This document shows, one piece after another, positions 53,384 through 63,011 of a stretch of 64,000 bases of DNA. Both the position numbers and the translations under genes were made by a program. This DNA comes from an uncultured Lachnospiraceae bacterium (GTDB taxonomy: Bacteria; Bacillota; Clostridia; Lachnospirales; Lachnospiraceae). The notes under the pieces were generated by a model that searched no databases, was not told where the DNA came from, and saw only the letters and a program-made list of their open reading frames with translations. Numbering within the stretch: the first letter of the stretch is position 1; each line of letters opens with the position of its first letter. The DNA is taken from positions 293,336 through 357,335 of the forward strand of contig CADBFZ010000003.1 of the NCBI GenBank assembly GCA_902794095.1, written 5' to 3'.

Positions 53384-55300
53384 TTATTCAGCATCTTCGA
53401 TTACGATTCCCTTGATCTCTGCCTTATGACGGTACATTCTTTCGTCGGCACGGTTTACGGTGTTATGAACGGATCTGTCCTTGGTAGGAATGTATTCTGC
53501 AATTCCTATAGCAATGGAAATGTAGTCATCGGGAAGAGGCGCCTGATCCGAATAGGGACTCAGCTTGGAGGTGATCTCATCAAAGAGATTGCCCCTGTTT
53601 ATATAATCATCGCCTGTGAGGATGGCAATGAATTCGTCACCGCCCACTCTGTATACGGGGCTGTGTTTGAAGACATTACATATCAATCTGCAGGCTCTTA
53701 CGATATAATCGTCGCCGGCTTCATGTCCCTTTGAGTCATTCATGAGTTTGAGGTTATTGATGTCAAACATCGCGATCGCGAAGTTGATATTTGCATCAGA
53801 ATTGATCTGGGATTGAAGGAACATCTCTTTGTCATCGTAAGCTCGTCTGTTACTTACATTGGTAAGAGGATCCTTCTTCATAATGTCCACCAGCCTCTTA
53901 TTGATAAGATCGAGGCTGAGTGCATGACGGAATTTATCGAATACCAGTCCGAGACGGCTCTGATATGTCTGCAGGAGGTGGTTTAAAATCTTATCCATGC
54001 AATCCCTGAAGATTACATATCCGAAAGCATCCGCACCTTCGTGAAGTGCAAGGAATGCATAGAGCCTGTTCTCGTCCTCGGGATCGTATCCGGGAATAAG
54101 TGATGCGGAAGGGAATCTCTTGGATGTGTATTCTGTTCCGTTCTCCATGGAAAAGAGAACTTCCATGCTCGAGCTGTATCCGTCCTTGGAAAGCTCGATA
54201 TTAGGATCGTTTATGGAAAGACCGAAATTGGGCTCCAGAAGTATATGGAATGATTCTCCCTCAAAAGAATGATCGAGAAGGAGAAGGTCATGAAGTCTTA
54301 AACAAAATTCCGAGAAAGTAATACTGGATAAAACCGTTGAGTCGATAAGATTGAGCTTACGGTTAAAGTAAGTATTCTCCGCTCTCTTGGAGAATGCCAT
54401 TCGTCCCATGCGGCGTCTGAGCTCATCGCAGTGCCCCACGTCATCACATTTGCAGCTTTCTCCGGGGATGAACTTACAGGGAATAATCTCCTCCATGGGG
54501 ATTTCTTCTCCCACAAAGAGCTTCTTCCACATTTCACCGCATGCTTCACCCATCTGGACAAAGCACTGATCCACGGATGCGATGGAAGGATAGAAAATCC
54601 TGCTGTCATCGATATGGTCATAACCTGTTACAAGAACCTGTCCGGGTACATCGATACCGTTATTTCCCAGGGTTATGCAGGTTTCCATTGCAAGACCGTC
54701 ATTTGCACAGATTATTGCATCGGGAAGAGGTTTGCCCTCTGCGCAATATGCGTTGAAGTATCTTGTAACTGCGGCATTTTCCCATTTGGTATAATGCACG
54801 TCTAACAGATCGCCGGGTCTTCCGTTTTCTTCCAGATAATCCCTTACACCCTTTAATCTGAGTTCTGAATCAAGGGAATCATCGGTTCCTGCCATGAAGA
54901 TAACGGTCTTAACTCCGTGCTTTTCACTTAGGTGGGTGCACATTTCCTTGGTTGCCACATAGTTATCGGAACCGATGTAATAAGCTCCGTTGCGGCGAAC
55001 ACCCTGAAGTATTACGGGGATGTTTGCTTCGCCGCACTTTTTGACAATACGGTCTACTTCGTCCTTGAAATCAAGGCCGCTTCCGAATATGACTGCGCCG
55101 TCAAAATCACTGAAGTTCGGCAGTCTGAATATATTAAGTTCTCCGGTTCTGTTGGCTGTAGAATCGATATATGTCGGATAACCGGTAAACAAGAATAAAT
55201 CCGCTTTTTCGGACTTAAGAGATTCCTTCAAACCGGTAAGAAACTGAGTTAAGATTTCACAACACCAGCCTGTGGTGAACACGGCTATCTTTTTTTTCAT
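53384..55300 (-). CDS. Cytosolic sugar-binding-protein/GGDEF diguanylate cyclase (copy 1)
   Basis: A 638-residue protein. Residues ~1-280 match the LacI-type periplasmic-binding fold (KIAVFTTGWCCEI, DAIICANDGLAMETC, VTGYDHIDDSRIFYPSIASV) but with no HTH and no signal peptide. A Cys motif (PCKFIPGESCKC), a middle sensor-like region, and a C-terminal GGDEF domain with intact YRVGGDEF follow; no RxxD inhibition site is seen. It should make c-di-GMP in response to a cytosolic ligand, probably a sugar. The ATG at 55300 follows AGGGA; an in-frame ATG at 55324 lacks one. A paralogue lies at 58241-60148. Confidence 0.9.
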   Translation of the reverse strand: MKKKIAVFTTGWCCEILTQFLTGLKESLKSEKADLFLFTGYPTYIDSTANRTGELNIFRLPNFSDFDGAVIFGSGLDFKDEVDRIVKKCGEANIPVILQGVRRNGAYYIGSDNYVATKEMCTHLSEKHGVKTVIFMAGTDDSLDSELRLKGVRDYLEENGRPGDLLDVHYTKWENAAVTRYFNAYCAEGKPLPDAIICANDGLAMETCITLGNNGIDVPGQVLVTGYDHIDDSRIFYPSIASVDQCFVQMGEACGEMWKKLFVGEEIPMEEIIPCKFIPGESCKCDDVGHCDELRRRMGRMAFSKRAENTYFNRKLNLIDSTVLSSITFSEFCLRLHDLLLLDHSFEGESFHILLEPNFGLSINDPNIELSKDGYSSSMEVLFSMENGTEYTSKRFPSASLIPGYDPEDENRLYAFLALHEGADAFGYVIFRDCMDKILNHLLQTYQSRLGLVFDKFRHALSLDLINKRLVDIMKKDPLTNVSNRRAYDDKEMFLQSQINSDANINFAIAMFDINNLKLMNDSKGHEAGDDYIVRACRLICNVFKHSPVYRVGGDEFIAILTGDDYINRGNLFDEITSKLSPYSDQAPLPDDYISIAIGIAEYIPTKDRSVHNTVNRADERMYRHKAEIKGIVIEDAE

Positions 55301-55334
55301 TAAATGATCCCTCGCCAGGTGCACTATATAAACA

Positions 55335-55343
55335 ATTATACCA
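55335..55343 (-). promoter_or_regulatory. Extended -10 of diguanylate cyclase copy 1
   Basis: TGGTATAAT on the - strand, a TGn-TATAAT element, about 35 bases before the start codon. No convincing -35. The paralogue at 60148 has the identical nonamer. Confidence 0.5.
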
Positions 55344-55390
55344 TTTGTGGGACAATTTATAAGACCCTACTTGAAAAATAGAAATTAGTG

Positions 55391-55430
55391 TATAATAGAT
55401 TAGTTGAGCGGATAGTCTAGACTTACTCAA
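55391..55430 (+). promoter_or_regulatory. Promoter -10 and nested dyad before the alpha/beta hydrolase
   Basis: TATAAT (55391-55396) with a weak -35. Downstream, TTGAG (55404-55408) and CTCAA (55426-55430) flank the perfect palindrome AGTCTAGACT (55414-55423). It lies between the start site and the ribosome binding site (GAGGGG), a repressor-type position. Confidence 0.5.
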
Positions 55431-55439
55431 GAGGGGAAT

Positions 55440-56375
55440 ATGGATTACAGACAATTTCTGATTGAAAACTGGGACGCAATAGATAAGGCTAATGCGGCGG
55501 ATTACCCTAACGGGGTTGATTCCACCGGATACAGGGCTGAGAAACATATAGCATATCTCGGGGATTATGATCCTGCGCATATGCTTAATCTGTATTATCC
55601 CGAAGATTTTAAAGCAGACAAGAAGATCCCTACCGTCATCTATATTCATGGCGGCGGATGGATGTACGGAAATGCAGATATTTCCGAAAGATATCTCGGC
55701 TTTTTGGCTTCATGCGGATATGCCGTAATGGCCATGAACTATACGCTTCTTCAAAACGGAAATCTGTCCGTTATCGTAAAAGAGATCTATTCAGCGATGC
55801 ACTGGCTCGAAAAGTACGGACCTGCAAGGGGATTTGACTTGGGCAAGGTTTTAGTATGCGGAGATTCGGCCGGCGGACATCTGTCAGTTCTTACAACCTG
55901 TATATCACTCAGTGAAAAGCTTCAGGAGATCTACGGAGTAAAAGCACCTTCCTATAAGATAAGCGCTGTATCCGTAAGTTCACCCGTTGTGGAGACAAGT
56001 AAGCTCTATATAAACGGCGAAGAGGGAACGGATCTTGGAGAAGGAACCGCTAAAGCTTACGTCGATATGATGCTGGGAGAGCAGGGAGAAAAGGCACCCT
56101 GGAACGGACATATGGCAGCTTCCGAGACCGTGCCCGGACTGAAGCTTCCTCCTGTTTACATCATCGATTCCGAAATGGATTCCCTTAACGCACACACCGG
56201 ATACCTGAAGAAGATCCTCGATGATAATTCCTGTGAACATGAAGATATCTATTGGACCAAGGAAGAGGGAATACACCTTCTTCACGTATTCAATATAAGC
56301 CATCCCGAGTGGAAGGAAAGCATCGAAGCCAATAAAGGCATGCTTGATTTTTTTGAAAGGACAATCGCCAAATGA
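55440..56375 (+). CDS. Alpha/beta hydrolase, hormone-sensitive-lipase-like esterase
   Basis: A 311-residue carboxylesterase. The oxyanion motif HGGGW (YIHGGGWMYG), the nucleophile Ser in VCGDSAGGHLS, the Asp in IIDSEMDSLNAH and a His in GIHLLHVF complete the triad. No signal peptide; cytosolic. The substrate is unknown; short-chain acyl esters or acetylated sugars are likely. Its stop overlaps the LtaS-like gene by four bases (ATGA), so the two are coupled, which may tie it to envelope polymer acylation. Confidence 0.87.
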   Translation: MDYRQFLIENWDAIDKANAADYPNGVDSTGYRAEKHIAYLGDYDPAHMLNLYYPEDFKADKKIPTVIYIHGGGWMYGNADISERYLGFLASCGYAVMAMNYTLLQNGNLSVIVKEIYSAMHWLEKYGPARGFDLGKVLVCGDSAGGHLSVLTTCISLSEKLQEIYGVKAPSYKISAVSVSSPVVETSKLYINGEEGTDLGEGTAKAYVDMMLGEQGEKAPWNGHMAASETVPGLKLPPVYIIDSEMDSLNAHTGYLKKILDDNSCEHEDIYWTKEEGIHLLHVFNISHPEWKESIEANKGMLDFFERTIAK

Positions 56376-58252
56376 GACGTCCCGACATTAAGATCAATCC
56401 AAAAGTAATAAAGATATGCGGACTTGTCCTTGCGGGCATTGTATTTTTCATACTCAGCCTGCTGTCCTGCAGCGTACTCTGGATGTACTCCGTCTGGGGT
56501 AAGAACCTGTCCATCAACGATTTTCTGTTCCAGGTACAGATGCTTGAGGGAACCGGCAACGAAATGGTCATTAAGTACCTGCTCGGCGCTCTGCTTCCCG
56601 CGGTTGTCATCACTGCCGTACCTGTCGCTCTTTTTATATTTTTCACCAAGAAGGAAAAAGAATACATTCCCCATCTTCTCAAGTGGAGCTTCATCTCTGT
56701 GATTATAGCCACTTGGGGTGTGTTCCTTTTTGGAATGAAGTGGCTTAAGGTTGATGAGTATTTCGGATTTGCGGGATTTAGGGCCGGCACTGCCGAGGCA
56801 TATATTCCTCCCGAAATCGAAACCATAATCCCCGAAACCGTGGTTATATCATCCGGCGCAGAGACCCAGGTGAATGAATGGGCCGATTTCCAGATGGCAC
56901 TTGCCCGTGAAGAGACTCCCTGGACAAAGGGTGATTCAAGGGATTTCATCGAAAGCTACTATGTGGACCCCGCAACCGTCGATCTTGTATTTCCCGAGAA
57001 GAAGAGAAATCTCATCTTCATATATCTCGAATCCATGGAGATGACATTTGCCAACCGAGAAGTTGGCGGAGCATTTGATGAAAACGTAATTAAGAACCTG
57101 ACACTTCTGTCACAAGAAAACGAAAACTTCTCCGGAACATACGGAGAGGGTTCCATGCTTGATGGCGGATATGCATACAGCGGAGGCACCTGGACCATCG
57201 GTGCGATCTTCTCGTCAACTTCGGGAATTCCCCTTCAGACAAGCGGACTTGCAGATCACAATGACATGAATACCCAGGATGCTTTCTATCCTACCATTAC
57301 AACCCTCGGTGACATTCTTCATGATGCCGGATACAGACAGGTATTCATGATCGGATCGTCCGCAATCTTCGGTGGAAGACAGCTTTACCTTACCAATCAC
57401 GGTGAGTTTGAATTCAGGGATCTTAACTGGGCGAAGCGTACCGGACATCTTCCCGCAGGTTACTATGTATGGTGGGGATATGAAGATCAGAAGCTCTTCT
57501 CATATGCCAAGGAGACCCTGGAAGAATTAGGTTCCGGAGATGAGCCTTTTAACTTCACAATGCTTACCGTAGATACCCATATGACCGGCGGATATACCTG
57601 CGAGCTTTGCGGAAATGAATTCGAAAACAGATATTCCAATGTATATGCATGCTCGGATAAGCAGGTAAGTGAATTTATCGAGTGGATCAAGCAGCAGGAT
57701 TTCTACGAAAATACCACTATCATCCTTATGGGAGATCATCCCACAATGGATGCGACATATTGCAGAAACATAGATAATGATTATGTAAGAAGAGTATATA
57801 CATGCGTACTTAACGCACCGGTATCGCCCGTGCGTACTGCTTACAGATCATATTCGACACTGGATATGTTCCCGACAACTCTTTCGACTCTGGGCGTTGA
57901 GATACCCGGCGGAAGACTGGGACTTGGAACAAGTCTTTATACCAATCAGAGAACTCTGACGGAAGAACTGGGATATGCGTCTGTTTCCAGCTCACTTTCA
58001 AGATTCTCATCATTCCTTGATGAGCTGGGAGATATTATTCCTACGGATGCTTCCGGCAACCAGATCATTTACAATGACGACGGAAGTGTGACCATTCACG
58101 GAGAGGATGGAAGCTTAGTAACAATGTATCCCGACGGATCGCAACTTGTAGTCACACCCGACGGGATACAAACAATAATCGCTATAGATGGAACTCAGAC
58201 GGTTTTACCGGATTTATATGTATTCCCGGAGGAAACTACCTCACCGAACTGA
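56372..58252 (+). CDS. LtaS/MdoB-like sulfatase-family membrane enzyme
   Basis: A 626-residue membrane enzyme of the phosphoglycerol-transferase/sulfatase clan. Three N-terminal helices (~14-40, 67-92, 104-122) anchor an extracellular sulfatase fold: metal Glu220 in YLESMEMT, the likely nucleophile Thr275 in GGTWTIGAIF, His403 in DTHMTGG and Asp455/His456 in MGDHPTMD. The family moves glycerol phosphate from lipid to polymer. After ~555 a tail repeats DGS-type hairpins (NDDGSVTIHGEDGSLVT). It ends overlapping the convergent cyclase gene by 12 bases. Confidence 0.88.
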   Translation: MRRPDIKINPKVIKICGLVLAGIVFFILSLLSCSVLWMYSVWGKNLSINDFLFQVQMLEGTGNEMVIKYLLGALLPAVVITAVPVALFIFFTKKEKEYIPHLLKWSFISVIIATWGVFLFGMKWLKVDEYFGFAGFRAGTAEAYIPPEIETIIPETVVISSGAETQVNEWADFQMALAREETPWTKGDSRDFIESYYVDPATVDLVFPEKKRNLIFIYLESMEMTFANREVGGAFDENVIKNLTLLSQENENFSGTYGEGSMLDGGYAYSGGTWTIGAIFSSTSGIPLQTSGLADHNDMNTQDAFYPTITTLGDILHDAGYRQVFMIGSSAIFGGRQLYLTNHGEFEFRDLNWAKRTGHLPAGYYVWWGYEDQKLFSYAKETLEELGSGDEPFNFTMLTVDTHMTGGYTCELCGNEFENRYSNVYACSDKQVSEFIEWIKQQDFYENTTIILMGDHPTMDATYCRNIDNDYVRRVYTCVLNAPVSPVRTAYRSYSTLDMFPTTLSTLGVEIPGGRLGLGTSLYTNQRTLTEELGYASVSSSLSRFSSFLDELGDIIPTDASGNQIIYNDDGSVTIHGEDGSLVTMYPDGSQLVVTPDGIQTIIAIDGTQTVLPDLYVFPEETTSPN

Positions 58253-60148
58253 TCCCTTCATTTTCTTCTTGGTCTCATACATCGTTTCATCGGCGCGCTT
58301 GATGCAATCATCGATTGTTTCGGGGGCGCCTTTAAATATGGACATACCGTATGCGATGGAGACTCTTTCTTCGGGAGAAATGTTTTCGTTGTTCATAACA
58401 GAGCTCATTTCATCTATAAAACTCTGCATCTGTTCATCACGAAGATCGAAAGCTTTTCCTTCGAGAAGAACCACGAACTCATCGCCGCCTATTCGGTATA
58501 CGGGGCTGTTCTTGAATGCGATACAGATAAGCTTGCAGGCATTCTTGATATATTCGTCACCGGCATAATGACCCAGCTCGTCGTTGATCTTCTTGAGGTT
58601 GTTGACATCGAAGAGGATGATACCGAAATCAAGATTTCCTTTTCTCTCTGCCTTCTTACGGATTTCCTCAAGGCGAGTCTCGTAAGCGGTACGGTTCTTG
58701 ACGTGTGTAAGTGCGTCAACATGTGAAAGCTCACGGATGGAATCGTTGATGGCCTTCAGGTACATAGCCTTTCTGGCTTTTTCAATAGCGGAGTTAAATC
58801 TCTCACAGTATTCTCTGATTGCCTTGGATTCGATCTTGTCATAGCAATCAACGAAGCAGAGATATCCGATTCTTATCTCTCTTTCGTGAACGGGTAAGAA
58901 TACATACAGATGCTTTTCGTCATCCTCGGATATTCCGGGAACAAGAGTCTTGGTATGTACGGAACGGATATTTTGAACCTTTCCGTTTCTGAGTGAGTAG
59001 ATAACGTCCTGCTTATCGCTGTAAGTATCGGTATCTGTAATGGATACTCCGGTTTCAATCTCGGATCTGTATGCCGTGGGATCAAAGAGGATATGGAAGT
59101 TATCACCCTCGAAGATATGCTCGTTAGTGATGCTGTCTGTAAGAGCACGCTTTATATCATTATATGATTCGCAGTCCATGATGATTCTCTCGAGATTGAG
59201 AGTATGCCATGTTGCACTGCTGGAAAGCTGCATTTTTCTAAATGAAATGGTGCCGGATCTTAATCTCTGATCGAGGATCTTCTGACTGCTCTTACATCCG
59301 CAGCTTTCGCCGGGAATGAATTTGCAGGGGATCTTGATAAGATCGTCAATCTGACCGCCTTCAATCAGTTCGACTATCTTCTCGGCACAGATACTTCCGT
59401 GCTCATATGAATTCTGATCCACGGATGCAATGGAAGGATAGAAGATCTGGGATTCCTGAATGTGGTCAAAACCTGTTACGATGACATCTTTGGGACAGGA
59501 GAGTCCGAAGTTATCCAGTGCAATATTGATGACCATCGCAATTTCGTCATTGGCACAGACAAATGCATCGGGGAGATTATGGTTCTTGATCAACTCCTGA
59601 GTCTTAGCTTGTGATGTATTAAGGTCCCAGTTGGTATAGAAAATATTCTCGTCGGTAAAGTCGAGACCATTTTCCAGGCAGACATCCCTTACGGTCTCGA
59701 GCCTTGCATTGGAATCATCGTTGTCCGCGGCTCCTGCAAAGAACATAAGCTTCTTAACACCGTGCTCTTTGATAAGATGCTCGGTGAGGTCTTTTGTTCC
59801 TGCTGAATTATCGGTTATAACATTGGGAATTCCGGGAATAATACGTCCGTGACTGATAACGGGAACGTTTGCCTTCTTGCTGCGTTCCACGATATCTTCG
59901 GCAAAACCGGGGAAATCAATAAGATTGGTAATGATGACAACGCCATCGAACGTCGAAATATCGGGGAGCTTGAAAATGTTAAGCTCTCCGTGCCTGCTGT
60001 TTTCCGTCTCTCCATATGTACCGTAGTTCATAAAGAGATACATATCAGCATCATAATCTTTTATTTGATCGCGCATTCCTTCCATGAAATGGAAAAGAAT
60101 GTCCGAAGCCCATCCTGTGGCAAAGATGGCGATCTTTTTTCTTGCCAT
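58241..60148 (-). CDS. Cytosolic sugar-binding-protein/GGDEF diguanylate cyclase (copy 2)
   Basis: A 635-residue paralogue of the 53384-55300 protein with the same order: LacI-type binding fold (KIAIFATGWASDI, DAFVCANDEIAMVIN, VTGFDHIQESQIFYPSIASV), the PCKFIPGESCGC motif, a middle region and GGDEF (YRIGGDEFVVLL, 554-558), no HTH and no RxxD site. GGGGGAG lies 8 bases before the ATG. The two copies flank the hydrolase-LtaS pair. Different pocket residues would suggest different ligands. Confidence 0.91.
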   Translation of the reverse strand: MARKKIAIFATGWASDILFHFMEGMRDQIKDYDADMYLFMNYGTYGETENSRHGELNIFKLPDISTFDGVVIITNLIDFPGFAEDIVERSKKANVPVISHGRIIPGIPNVITDNSAGTKDLTEHLIKEHGVKKLMFFAGAADNDDSNARLETVRDVCLENGLDFTDENIFYTNWDLNTSQAKTQELIKNHNLPDAFVCANDEIAMVINIALDNFGLSCPKDVIVTGFDHIQESQIFYPSIASVDQNSYEHGSICAEKIVELIEGGQIDDLIKIPCKFIPGESCGCKSSQKILDQRLRSGTISFRKMQLSSSATWHTLNLERIIMDCESYNDIKRALTDSITNEHIFEGDNFHILFDPTAYRSEIETGVSITDTDTYSDKQDVIYSLRNGKVQNIRSVHTKTLVPGISEDDEKHLYVFLPVHEREIRIGYLCFVDCYDKIESKAIREYCERFNSAIEKARKAMYLKAINDSIRELSHVDALTHVKNRTAYETRLEEIRKKAERKGNLDFGIILFDVNNLKKINDELGHYAGDEYIKNACKLICIAFKNSPVYRIGGDEFVVLLEGKAFDLRDEQMQSFIDEMSSVMNNENISPEERVSIAYGMSIFKGAPETIDDCIKRADETMYETKKKMKGSVR

Positions 60149-60186
60149 ATTCCAACTCCCCCGAGTTTGAGCAATTTACGCAAATC

Positions 60187-60226
60187 ATTATACCAAAAAT
60201 CATTAATAACAGGTAGTATTTATCGG
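60187..60226 (-). promoter_or_regulatory. Extended -10 and flagellin-like 13-mer before cyclase copy 2
   Basis: TGGTATAAT on the - strand (60187-60195) is an extended -10. Upstream, CCGATAAATACTA (60214-60226) is identical to 13 bases in the flagellin promoter region. A sigma-28 reading would need a 12-base spacer to the nearest TAAA, which is too short. Confidence 0.45.
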
Positions 60227-60371
60227 AATTTTAACGAATTTTAAGGATTAAAACGATACCTATAATTAAACTTTACCAAAAATGGAAATCTGCTTCCCAT
60301 GGGGGTTTGAACAAGGATATAATCAAAAAGTCCGTTACACATGATTATGATGATTACAGACAGGAGATAAA

Positions 60372-61283
60372 ATGGGCGCTCTGGTAGTGTTAAGACAGAT
60401 GTCGATGATAGCTATCCTGGTTATTATCGGTATCTTACTTGAGAAGAGAAAAGTGTTGAACGAGCAGGGAACCAAAGTAATATCCAAGCTCGTGGTAGAT
60501 ATATGTAATCCCGTTTTGATCGTATCCACGATCCTTAACGGAAATATAACCGTAACCCATAAAGAATTCTTAAGCGGCGTAGGAATTGCTGCGGTAATAT
60601 ATGCGGTATTTATACTGGTGGGATCCGTACTTCCTGCTCTGATCGGCATTCCCAAGGATGAGAGAAAGTTCTATTCCCTCATGTCCATCTACGGAAACGT
60701 GGGCTTTTTGGGAATTCCCGTAGCCAAAGCAATCCTTTCCGAAAACGCCATGCTCTATGTCATCATCTGTAACGTCTTCTACTGCCTTCTTTTCTATACA
60801 CATGGAATCATCACGCTGTCATCCGGCAAGGAGAAGATGGATATTAAGAGGATTTTCAGTCCCGGTGTTATCATGAGCGTCCTGGCACTTGTCATCTTCT
60901 GGTTCGATATAAAACTTCCCGATGTGCTCGTTCAGACGGTAACTTACATCGGAAATCCCACGGTATTCTTATCAATGGTTCTTCTGGGTGCGTCCGTTGC
61001 AAGAAGCAACTTCATCAAGGATATGAAGGATGCCAAGCTTTGGATATTCATCCTGGTCAGACTTGTGTGTGTCCCCGCTCTTGCGGTTCTTGTGCTTAAG
61101 GGAATCGGTGCAGGAGATGAGATGGTCAGAACATTTTGCCTGATGTGTGCGGTTCCCGTCGGAAACCTTCCAATGATCCAGGCTGAGAAAATCGGTGAAA
61201 GAACGGATATATTATCCAGAGGAATTATCGTAACCACGGTGTTTTCCTTCTTATCAATCACCGCGTTTATGTCACTGATATAA
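60372..61283 (+). CDS. AEC-family transporter
   Basis: A 303-residue permease of the auxin efflux carrier (AEC) family, about ten membrane helices in two inverted halves. Motifs include DICNPVLIVSTIL, YGNVGFLGIPVAKAI and MCAVPVGNLPMIQAEK, with the broken-helix Asn/Pro positions typical of the family. Members export or import organic acids, malate or amino acids; the substrate is unknown. SD CAGGAG precedes the ATG. Single gene with its own terminator. Confidence 0.9.
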   Translation: MGALVVLRQMSMIAILVIIGILLEKRKVLNEQGTKVISKLVVDICNPVLIVSTILNGNITVTHKEFLSGVGIAAVIYAVFILVGSVLPALIGIPKDERKFYSLMSIYGNVGFLGIPVAKAILSENAMLYVIICNVFYCLLFYTHGIITLSSGKEKMDIKRIFSPGVIMSVLALVIFWFDIKLPDVLVQTVTYIGNPTVFLSMVLLGASVARSNFIKDMKDAKLWIFILVRLVCVPALAVLVLKGIGAGDEMVRTFCLMCAVPVGNLPMIQAEKIGERTDILSRGIIVTTVFSFLSITAFMSLI

Positions 61284-61285
61284 TA

Positions 61286-61321
61286 AAAAGTGTCAAGGGG
61301 TTTGACTCCTTGACACTTTTT
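61286..61321. terminator. Bidirectional terminator between the AEC gene and the - strand membrane protein
   Basis: A 13-bp perfect stem AAAAGTGTCAAGG with CCTTGACACTTTT (61286-61298, 61308-61320); T-runs on both strands. Confidence 0.92.
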
Positions 61322-61323
61322 CG

Positions 61324-62940
61324 TTATGTAGTAGGCAGGCAGAACTCGTCTGATCTGAACATGTTGAATCCGTTGACCTGGCCTATGAATTCGTAGTGGG
61401 AAGCAACTTCGCTTCCGAAGACGGGAGTAAGATCGTCGTAGTACTGGGAGACGACGATCGAGGAATCTCCGTAGTATGAACGTTCGCCCGTTGCAATGTA
61501 CCAGTCGTATGAGATGTAAATGTCATCGACTGAGTTGTAGTTGGAAATCTTAGTATCGGGAAGAAGTATTCTGCAGATCTCATCAACCGCAGTGTTGTCT
61601 AAGATGATCACATTATCAACATCCTGAGTCCTGATAAAATCACTTATTCCGTAACAATATCCGAAGAGGTTCTTGGTCTCCTGACAGGTCTCAACGTACT
61701 TTTTGGATGAATACCAGATTCCGCAAACACCCAAGCAGATGCAGATCCAAAGCGTGGTCTGAGTCAGTTTCGACATGTCCGTTGTAAGCCTTGATACGTA
61801 GATTCCCGCAAGTATTATCATGCAGACAGCTTCCACGAGATAGTATCTGGAAGTGTCGTAGGAGCAGAGAAGGTGGATCAGGACATTTACGATAACGATG
61901 GCTGACATGTATCCGGTTGCCACGTGTGCTTTGTCGCCGGATGGATTATTTTCCCTTCCTCCGAAAAAGAGAACGACAAAGTGGAATGCGCTGATAAGTA
62001 AGAATGCCGCATAGGCAAATCTCAGGATGTATCCCGCACCGTCCAGGGTTACGATGGAATACTCACCGTAATATTTTGACGGAAGTGCGTTGAAGAGGTT
62101 GAAGAAGTATCCGATGTTGATGAAGATACGGTCTCCGAATTCCTCCGAATAGGTAAGGGTTGCGTTGATACCGCTGGGGCTGATGTCGTAGTGCTGGTGA
62201 ACGGCAAAGCCGATGATGCTTAAGACGGAGCCTGCGATGAGAAGACAGGTTCTGAAGGCGTTGATGGAACCGGTATCTTTCTTACGGAAGAAGATGTTTA
62301 CGAAGTAAGCGCCGGCGATGGGGAGGATTCCCGTAACGAAGGGGAAAAGTCCGCTTGAAAATGCCGACAGATATACGAGGAAGAGCCAGACTGCTGAGAG
62401 CGGCAGGTCTCTTTTTATTTTTTTATCAGGGAAAGTAAGGATTACGATGGCAAGGAGCGGAATCAGGATCTTGATGGAATACTGGCCGCCTCTGATAAAG
62501 AGCATGTTCATGTAATCCAGCATGCCGAAGCTGTAAGGGACATAGATGAGAGTGCAGACCAAAAGGGAGATCTCGGATCTGATGCCGCAGTTTTTGAAAA
62601 GTGCAAGGAGTACAACTAAAAGCACGAACATGTATATCGTGTTGGAAAGGGCAAATGAAAGGTAGAGATTCTTGGTGATGGCATAGAAGGGGATTGCAAG
62701 GAGCATGGCGGAATCTATCTCGTGGGTGGTCATGTATCTCCAGCCCGGGATGAGAAGTTTGCCGGTTCTTACGATCTCGATGGTATGGGTCATGAGCTTC
62801 GCGGCATCCTGGTCCATTGCGGAGGATGCGTGGAGCAGATTGTATCGGATGAGATATGCAAATTCGACCGCCAAAATAAGGAGAAGGACGATCGAAACGG
62901 GATGTTTTGTCAGATTTTTGATTTTTTCCTTAAAAGCCAT
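61324..62940 (-). CDS. Polytopic membrane protein, GT-C glycosyltransferase-like
   Basis: A 538-residue protein with about eleven membrane helices and a short soluble C-terminal part. The first outer loop has MDQDAAKLMTHTIEI and GWRYMTTHEIDSAML, acidic residues placed as in lipid-sugar GT-C enzymes, and the C-terminus (after ~430) contains VIILDNTAVDEICRILLPD. I cannot name a family. Placement before an MBOAT acyltransferase suggests an envelope-polymer role. SD AGAGGT is just before the ATG. Confidence 0.7.
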   Translation of the reverse strand: MAFKEKIKNLTKHPVSIVLLLILAVEFAYLIRYNLLHASSAMDQDAAKLMTHTIEIVRTGKLLIPGWRYMTTHEIDSAMLLAIPFYAITKNLYLSFALSNTIYMFVLLVVLLALFKNCGIRSEISLLVCTLIYVPYSFGMLDYMNMLFIRGGQYSIKILIPLLAIVILTFPDKKIKRDLPLSAVWLFLVYLSAFSSGLFPFVTGILPIAGAYFVNIFFRKKDTGSINAFRTCLLIAGSVLSIIGFAVHQHYDISPSGINATLTYSEEFGDRIFINIGYFFNLFNALPSKYYGEYSIVTLDGAGYILRFAYAAFLLISAFHFVVLFFGGRENNPSGDKAHVATGYMSAIVIVNVLIHLLCSYDTSRYYLVEAVCMIILAGIYVSRLTTDMSKLTQTTLWICICLGVCGIWYSSKKYVETCQETKNLFGYCYGISDFIRTQDVDNVIILDNTAVDEICRILLPDTKISNYNSVDDIYISYDWYIATGERSYYGDSSIVVSQYYDDLTPVFGSEVASHYEFIGQVNGFNMFRSDEFCLPTT

Positions 62941-63011
62941 GTTCTACCTCTGAAATTACGTCTTTGCACACCTTTAAATATATCATAATAGGAAAATGAG
63001 TGCCATATCGG

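Noticed and set aside
60214..60246. Sigma-28 promoter for cyclase copy 2
   Set aside because: CCGATAA is present, but the nearest TAAA is only 12 bases away; the required spacing is about 15.
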